A stretch of 64,000 bases of DNA. It comes from Bacillus sp. FJAT-29814 (lineage in GTDB: Bacteria > Bacillota > Bacilli > Bacillales > Cytobacillaceae). Within the stretch, counting starts at the first letter, position 1. The number at the start of each line of letters is the position of its first letter. The translations under genes and the position numbers were made by a program. This document shows, piece by piece, positions 60,434 through 64,000 of the stretch. The notes under the pieces are model-generated. The model was given only the letters and a program-made list of their open reading frames with translations, had not been told where the DNA came from and did not search any database. The stretch lies in contig NZ_LMTJ01000002.1 in assembly GCF_001510715.1 (NCBI RefSeq), positions 693,706-757,705 of the forward strand. Reading direction: 5' to 3'.

Positions 60434-61006
60434 TTAGAGTGTATAGGAGGCCTTTTTAAAAAGATTGTCATCAATGATGCATTTTTTCCCTTCAAAATGA
60501 ACATTCAATTCTCTTCCCTCAATATACGTTTTAGTGACCCGCACTAATAACTGCCTATTTTGTAATTCAACCAAATAGTAAGAAGACAGGTCGTTAAATG
60601 AATCGGCGACTTGCAAGACACCCGGCTGAATAATGAAGTCTACAATTTCCTGTGCAAAGTTTAACTTTTTTCTTTTTATTAAAGGATAAATTGCACTTGC
60701 GTTTGGATATTTTTCTTTCACCACGGCATCGTACTTCGACCGGCATGTTCCACTTTTCTGATAGTTTTCTAGGTTAATATCTTCCTTGATTATTGTAGTT
60801 GTAGTGTTTTCCAAATGATTAACCAAAGAATCAATACTTACATTAAATAATTTGGCAATGCCTTGTAAATTATTTATATCCGGAATTCCTCTGTCATTCT
60901 CCCATTTTGTAATAGCCTGCCTAGATACACCAAGTTTATCGGCTAACTGCTCCTGTGATAGTCCTGCTCTTGTTCGAAAATCTTTTATCTTTTCGCCTAA
61001 TGTCAA
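60434..61006 (-). CDS. XRE-family transcriptional regulator
   Basis: 190 residues from TTG 61006 (AAGGAGG upstream). N-terminal helix-turn-helix (about 5-60: LSQEQLADKLGVSRQAITKW). The C-terminal 100 residues, with KYPNASAIYPLIKRKK and NLFKKASYTL, are of unknown fold. Targets unknown; it is divergent from the ABC transporter at 61282 with about 275 bp between. Confidence 0.85.
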   Translation of the reverse strand: MTLGEKIKDFRTRAGLSQEQLADKLGVSRQAITKWENDRGIPDINNLQGIAKLFNVSIDSLVNHLENTTTTIIKEDINLENYQKSGTCRSKYDAVVKEKYPNASAIYPLIKRKKLNFAQEIVDFIIQPGVLQVADSFNDLSSYYLVELQNRQLLVRVTKTYIEGRELNVHFEGKKCIIDDNLFKKASYTL

Positions 61007-61117
61007 CTCAATTTCCTCCTTGTGGCATTTTCTATCATAGTTATATCATTTCATTTCATAAAACCCAAGAAACTCCGGTTTCCATCTATGATACTTTGCG
61101 TAGCATAGCAAAAAAGA

Positions 61118-61178
61118 ACCATGGGGACGGCTATGTTGCTTTTTTCGGCTTTAGAAAAACGCCAGAAGAACCGTGCCT
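61118..61178. repeat. Dispersed repeat, family C (copy 2)
   Basis: ATGGGGACGG and AGAACCGT are shared with 9478-9534. The stem is degenerate here. Confidence 0.45.
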
Positions 61179-61281
61179 GTTGTTCTGCTTTACCATTTCA
61201 CGACATAGGTATAATTTGGTATTTTTTTTTTACATTTAGGACTTTTCGCCACAAAAGGTTTTTCCAAGGAAAGGGGTTGTA

Positions 61282-62214
61282 GTGGTGAATATTTTAGAAG
61301 TTCGGAATTTGAAGAAATCGTTCGGTTCCATTCAAGCTGTAAAAGATATTAGCTTTTCTGTAAGTGAGGGGGAGATTTTTACCATCATCGGACCAAACGG
61401 GGCAGGAAAAACAACCACTCTTGAGATGATTGAAGGCTTGGTTCCACCCGATGATGGAGAAATCCAGTTTGGCGAATACAACTGGAACAAGCATGCCATC
61501 AAAATCAAAAGGAAAATTGGCGTACAGCCGCAATCTAGTGCGATGTTTGATTTATTGACCCCTGAAGAAAATTTGAATCTGTTTGCGACATTTTACGAAA
61601 AGGCCCGGCCAACGGAAGAAATTCTCCAATTGGTCAATCTGACTGAGCATCGAAAAAATCAAGTCAAGAAATTGTCTGGCGGTCAGCGGCAGCGACTTGC
61701 GATCGGGTTAGCGATGATTAGTGACCCTGACATTGTCTTTCTGGATGAACCGACAACCGGACTCGATCCTCAGGCACGGCGCAATGTCTGGGATATCATT
61801 ATTGAACTTAAGAAATTGGGGAAAACGACGATTCTCACCACTCATTACATGGAAGAAGCGGAAAAGCTAAGCGACCGGGTGTGTATCGTGGACCAGGGCT
61901 TGGTGGTCACCTTGGATTCCCCCTCCGCCTTAATCGAAAAATTAACAAATGAACGCGAGGTCCGCTTATCCTTCCTTGATGGAGAAACAGCTGCCCAGGA
62001 AGCGGAGATTTTTGCAAGGGCCCTTGATTCCGTGACCCGGACAGAACGTGACGGTACCGCCCTTACGCTTTGGACGATTAAACCCGAGGATTTACTGTAT
62101 GACCTTTTTAAATTCACAAAAGACAAGGACTATCAAGTCGAACAGGTTTCGATTCGAGAAATGAGTCTTGAGGATGTCTTTATCGCTTATACCGGCAAAG
62201 AGTGGAGGGATTAA
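61282..62214 (+). CDS. ABC-2 transporter ATP-binding protein
   Basis: 310 residues. Walker A GPNGAGKTTT, signature LSGGQRQRLA, Walker B IVFLDEPTTGLD and H-loop TTHYMEEAEKLSD. The C-terminal extension (about 225-310) is typical of DrrA-like exporters. The permease starts two bases after its stop. Exports a drug, lipid or polymer; the substrate is unknown. GTG start with AAGGGG upstream. Confidence 0.92.
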   Translation: MVNILEVRNLKKSFGSIQAVKDISFSVSEGEIFTIIGPNGAGKTTTLEMIEGLVPPDDGEIQFGEYNWNKHAIKIKRKIGVQPQSSAMFDLLTPEENLNLFATFYEKARPTEEILQLVNLTEHRKNQVKKLSGGQRQRLAIGLAMISDPDIVFLDEPTTGLDPQARRNVWDIIIELKKLGKTTILTTHYMEEAEKLSDRVCIVDQGLVVTLDSPSALIEKLTNEREVRLSFLDGETAAQEAEIFARALDSVTRTERDGTALTLWTIKPEDLLYDLFKFTKDKDYQVEQVSIREMSLEDVFIAYTGKEWRD

Positions 62215-62215
62215 G

Positions 62216-63331
62216 ATGAATAATCTCAAGCAATTTAAGCAAATGTTCCTTGCTCAACTAAAATTAACGTTACGGGAAAAACAAGCGTGGTTTTGGGGCA
62301 TCTTTTTTCCGGTTATTTTAATGGTCATCTTCATGACGATATTTGGCGGCGGTTCCAATGATGATTTTAGCACGAAAGTGGTCATTGTGAATGAATCGGC
62401 AAACGAAACGTCCGCCATGATGGCCAGTCAATTACAACAAATTCCGATAATTAAGGTAAGTGATCCTGTTAGTGAAGATAAAGCCAAAGAATTGGTCAAA
62501 GAGAAGGAAGTCGATGCTGCCATCGTTTTGCCGGAATCGGCACAGGCCACATCGATTAAACTGATCGTCAACAAAGAAAATGAACAAAGTGTATCCACCC
62601 AAGTCGTTGCCGGTGTCCTAAGTCAATTCATTCAGCAGGCAAACCTGCAGGCGGTTGGCGCAACCCCAACCTTCCAGCAGCAATTTGAAACAGTTTCTTC
62701 GGGAAGTTCGGAATTGGAGTATAGGGATTTTCTCTTAACGGGGATGATTGCGTTATCGATTGCCCAAGGCGGCTTATTCGGCATGGTGGACTTGGTTGAT
62801 ATGCGCCGAAAAGGGTTAATCAAAAGGCTACGGATGACTCCGGCAAAAATGGGGATCTTTGGGCTTAGCGATATGGTGATGCGCCTGTTATTTAGCACCA
62901 TTCAAATCATTCTCTTATCATTAATTGGGGTCTTCGTATTTGGTGCTAATTTGTTTATAAACTTTCCCAGTCTACTGCTGGTCTTTTTAATCGGTGCCCT
63001 TGCCTTCAATGGAATTGGCTATTTCATTTCTTCTTTTAGCAATACGAATGAGGCCTACATGGGGGTAGCAAACATTGTCAGTTTCCTCATGATGTTTCTA
63101 AGCGGCATATTCTTCCCGGTTGAAACCATGCCCGAATGGCTGCAACCCGTGTCAAACATTCTCCCGCTCACCTATTTTGCAGACGGCCTAAGAGACAGTA
63201 TGGTCTATCATACTTCTATTCTGGCAACCCCATTTTGGATTGGCTTTGGCAACATGCTTCTTTGGGGCGGCATTGCCTTTATCATAGGTTCTTTGTTGTA
63301 TAAAAGGCAATCCATTGTGTCGACCAGGTAA
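62216..63331 (+). CDS. ABC-2 family permease
   Basis: 371 residues from ATG 62216 (GGAGGG six bases upstream). N-terminal helix (about 20-42), an extracytoplasmic loop (about 43-170) and five or six C-terminal helices with FLLTGMIALSIAQGG and FLSGIFFPVETMPEWLQPVS, the ABC-2 (DrrB/NatB-like) pattern. Works with the preceding ATPase. Confidence 0.9.
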   Translation: MNNLKQFKQMFLAQLKLTLREKQAWFWGIFFPVILMVIFMTIFGGGSNDDFSTKVVIVNESANETSAMMASQLQQIPIIKVSDPVSEDKAKELVKEKEVDAAIVLPESAQATSIKLIVNKENEQSVSTQVVAGVLSQFIQQANLQAVGATPTFQQQFETVSSGSSELEYRDFLLTGMIALSIAQGGLFGMVDLVDMRRKGLIKRLRMTPAKMGIFGLSDMVMRLLFSTIQIILLSLIGVFVFGANLFINFPSLLLVFLIGALAFNGIGYFISSFSNTNEAYMGVANIVSFLMMFLSGIFFPVETMPEWLQPVSNILPLTYFADGLRDSMVYHTSILATPFWIGFGNMLLWGGIAFIIGSLLYKRQSIVSTR

Positions 63332-63366
63332 TACACGGTTAACAAGTCATCTGCTATACATTTTAA

Positions 63367-63402
63367 GTCACTGCCGGAAATTCAGGGCAGTGACTTTCTT
63401 TC
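63367..63402 (+). terminator. Terminator of the ABC-2 operon
   Basis: GTCACTGCC (63367-63375) pairs with GGCAGTGAC (63386-63394), followed by TTTCTTTC. The stem echoes repeat family A. Confidence 0.75.
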
Positions 63403-63560
63403 ATTCCCCCCCATTTTCGGATTAATTTCACAAAATGTACAAATTTTCACCATATTTCGACACTAAGAATGAGATATGATAGCGATATCACATCCATGAT
63501 TCCCCACTAAGAACCCCCATTTATTTTAAATAAAAATTTGAAAGTGAGTTGATTCGTTTT

Positions 63561-64000
63561 ATGTCAAAGAAAATGAAAATAAGGGATATTCGCAGTAAGA
63601 ACGGGCCTGAAATAAGTATGCGCGTCCACCATTTTGCGAATCCGGAAGAGCGGCAACAAATACTGATGGATTTAGCCATTAGCTCACAGTTTCAGATGCG
63701 TTATCGCGGGCTCTTCGAATACTACGGCAAAGATTTTATTGCTTACAAGCGAGAAAAACCTTCTGACAAAAACCGCAATGAATTCCTCCGTGTCATGTCC
63801 ATGTATATGGCTAACTATTTGGAAGATGATTCTCCCCCTTCATGGAAACTATGCCAAGCCTCATTTTGGGAAGACTTCATTTATTCCTTTTATCCTGATC
63901 ACATCAAACACTCACCAGACGAAAAATCCGTAGAAAACTTCCTGTATCAATTGAAAAAATTTGTTCGCTGGCTAGATAAGCGCGTTGGCACCTCATGGTA
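63561..64000 (+). CDS. Hypothetical protein, truncated at the right edge
   Basis: ATG 63561 opens a frame that runs off the window after about 146 residues (MSKKMKIRDIRSKNGPEI to LDKRVGTSW). No family was recognised. A poor ribosome site (GTGAG) lies upstream. Aromatic and charged residues alternate; no membrane helix is seen so far. Confidence 0.6.
   Translation, partial: MSKKMKIRDIRSKNGPEISMRVHHFANPEERQQILMDLAISSQFQMRYRGLFEYYGKDFIAYKREKPSDKNRNEFLRVMSMYMANYLEDDSPPSWKLCQASFWEDFIYSFYPDHIKHSPDEKSVENFLYQLKKFVRWLDKRVGTSW

Overview
The window looks like chromosomal DNA of a Gram-positive, spore-forming Bacillaceae species (Bacillus in the broad sense, for example Neobacillus- or Mesobacillus-like). 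Reasons: low-GC, AT-rich intergenic DNA; strong AGGAGG-type ribosome binding sites with many TTG and GTG starts; a GsiB-type stress protein behind a sigma-B promoter; a bacillolysin; a YuiD homologue; a SigM-like sigma factor with its anti-sigma partner; and a YesM/YesN-type two-component system. No rRNA, tRNA, CRISPR array or phage structural module was recognised.

Layout. 1-4.3 kb: 5' end of a LysR regulator, its operator, a divergent M24-fold hydrolase, and a two-gene exopolysaccharide operon (HasA-like synthase plus nucleotide-sugar dehydrogenase). 4.7-13.3 kb: M20 deacylase, glutamine-amidotransferase-like hydrolase, a CDF metal exporter with a perfect PerR-type box, YdeI-like and GNAT proteins, a Bce/MacB-type ABC transporter and a small membrane protein. 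13.5-17.3 kb: CBS protein, neutral protease, gsiB, yuiD. 17.4-21.4 kb: a nested mobile zone. A group IIC intron with a broken maturase sits behind a terminator hairpin, beside a TnpB-type element whose protein lacks the zinc-finger cysteines and whose right end looks like an omegaRNA running into the 3' end of an anti-sigma gene. 21.3-26.8 kb: ECF sigma/anti-sigma pair, YgjP-like peptidase, GNAT, FabZ, and a TetR-controlled MFS pump.

26.8-38.6 kb is the most interesting part. About 190 bp comprising the 3' end of a dacB-like gene and its terminator occurs twice, in the same orientation, about 10.3 kb apart. Between the copies lies a whole sugar-sensing and uptake locus: YesM/YesN-type kinase and regulator, binding lipoprotein, TIM-barrel protein, two permeases, FAD oxidoreductase and a secreted DUF4127 protein. 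The arrangement resembles an island inserted at a gene 3' end and restoring that end; no integrase is visible.

38.9-64 kb: a 1901-residue secreted protein (lamin-tail, OB-fold, CehA/McbA PHP-like and Ig modules), a HupE/UreJ-like membrane protein with an EF-hand-like loop, a CPBP-family membrane protein with altered active-site residues, a WYL regulator with a divergent GyrI-like operon, MFS/LysR pair, tRNA-dihydrouridine synthase, a GC-rich ArsR/SRPBCC pair that looks acquired, DUF6157, SigM/anti-SigM-like pair, AraC/GyrI regulator, a 782-residue secreted repeat protein, an XRE regulator, an ABC-2 transporter and a truncated hypothetical gene at the right edge. Several families of short intergenic hairpin repeats are scattered through the window, mostly at gene ends, where many can double as terminators.
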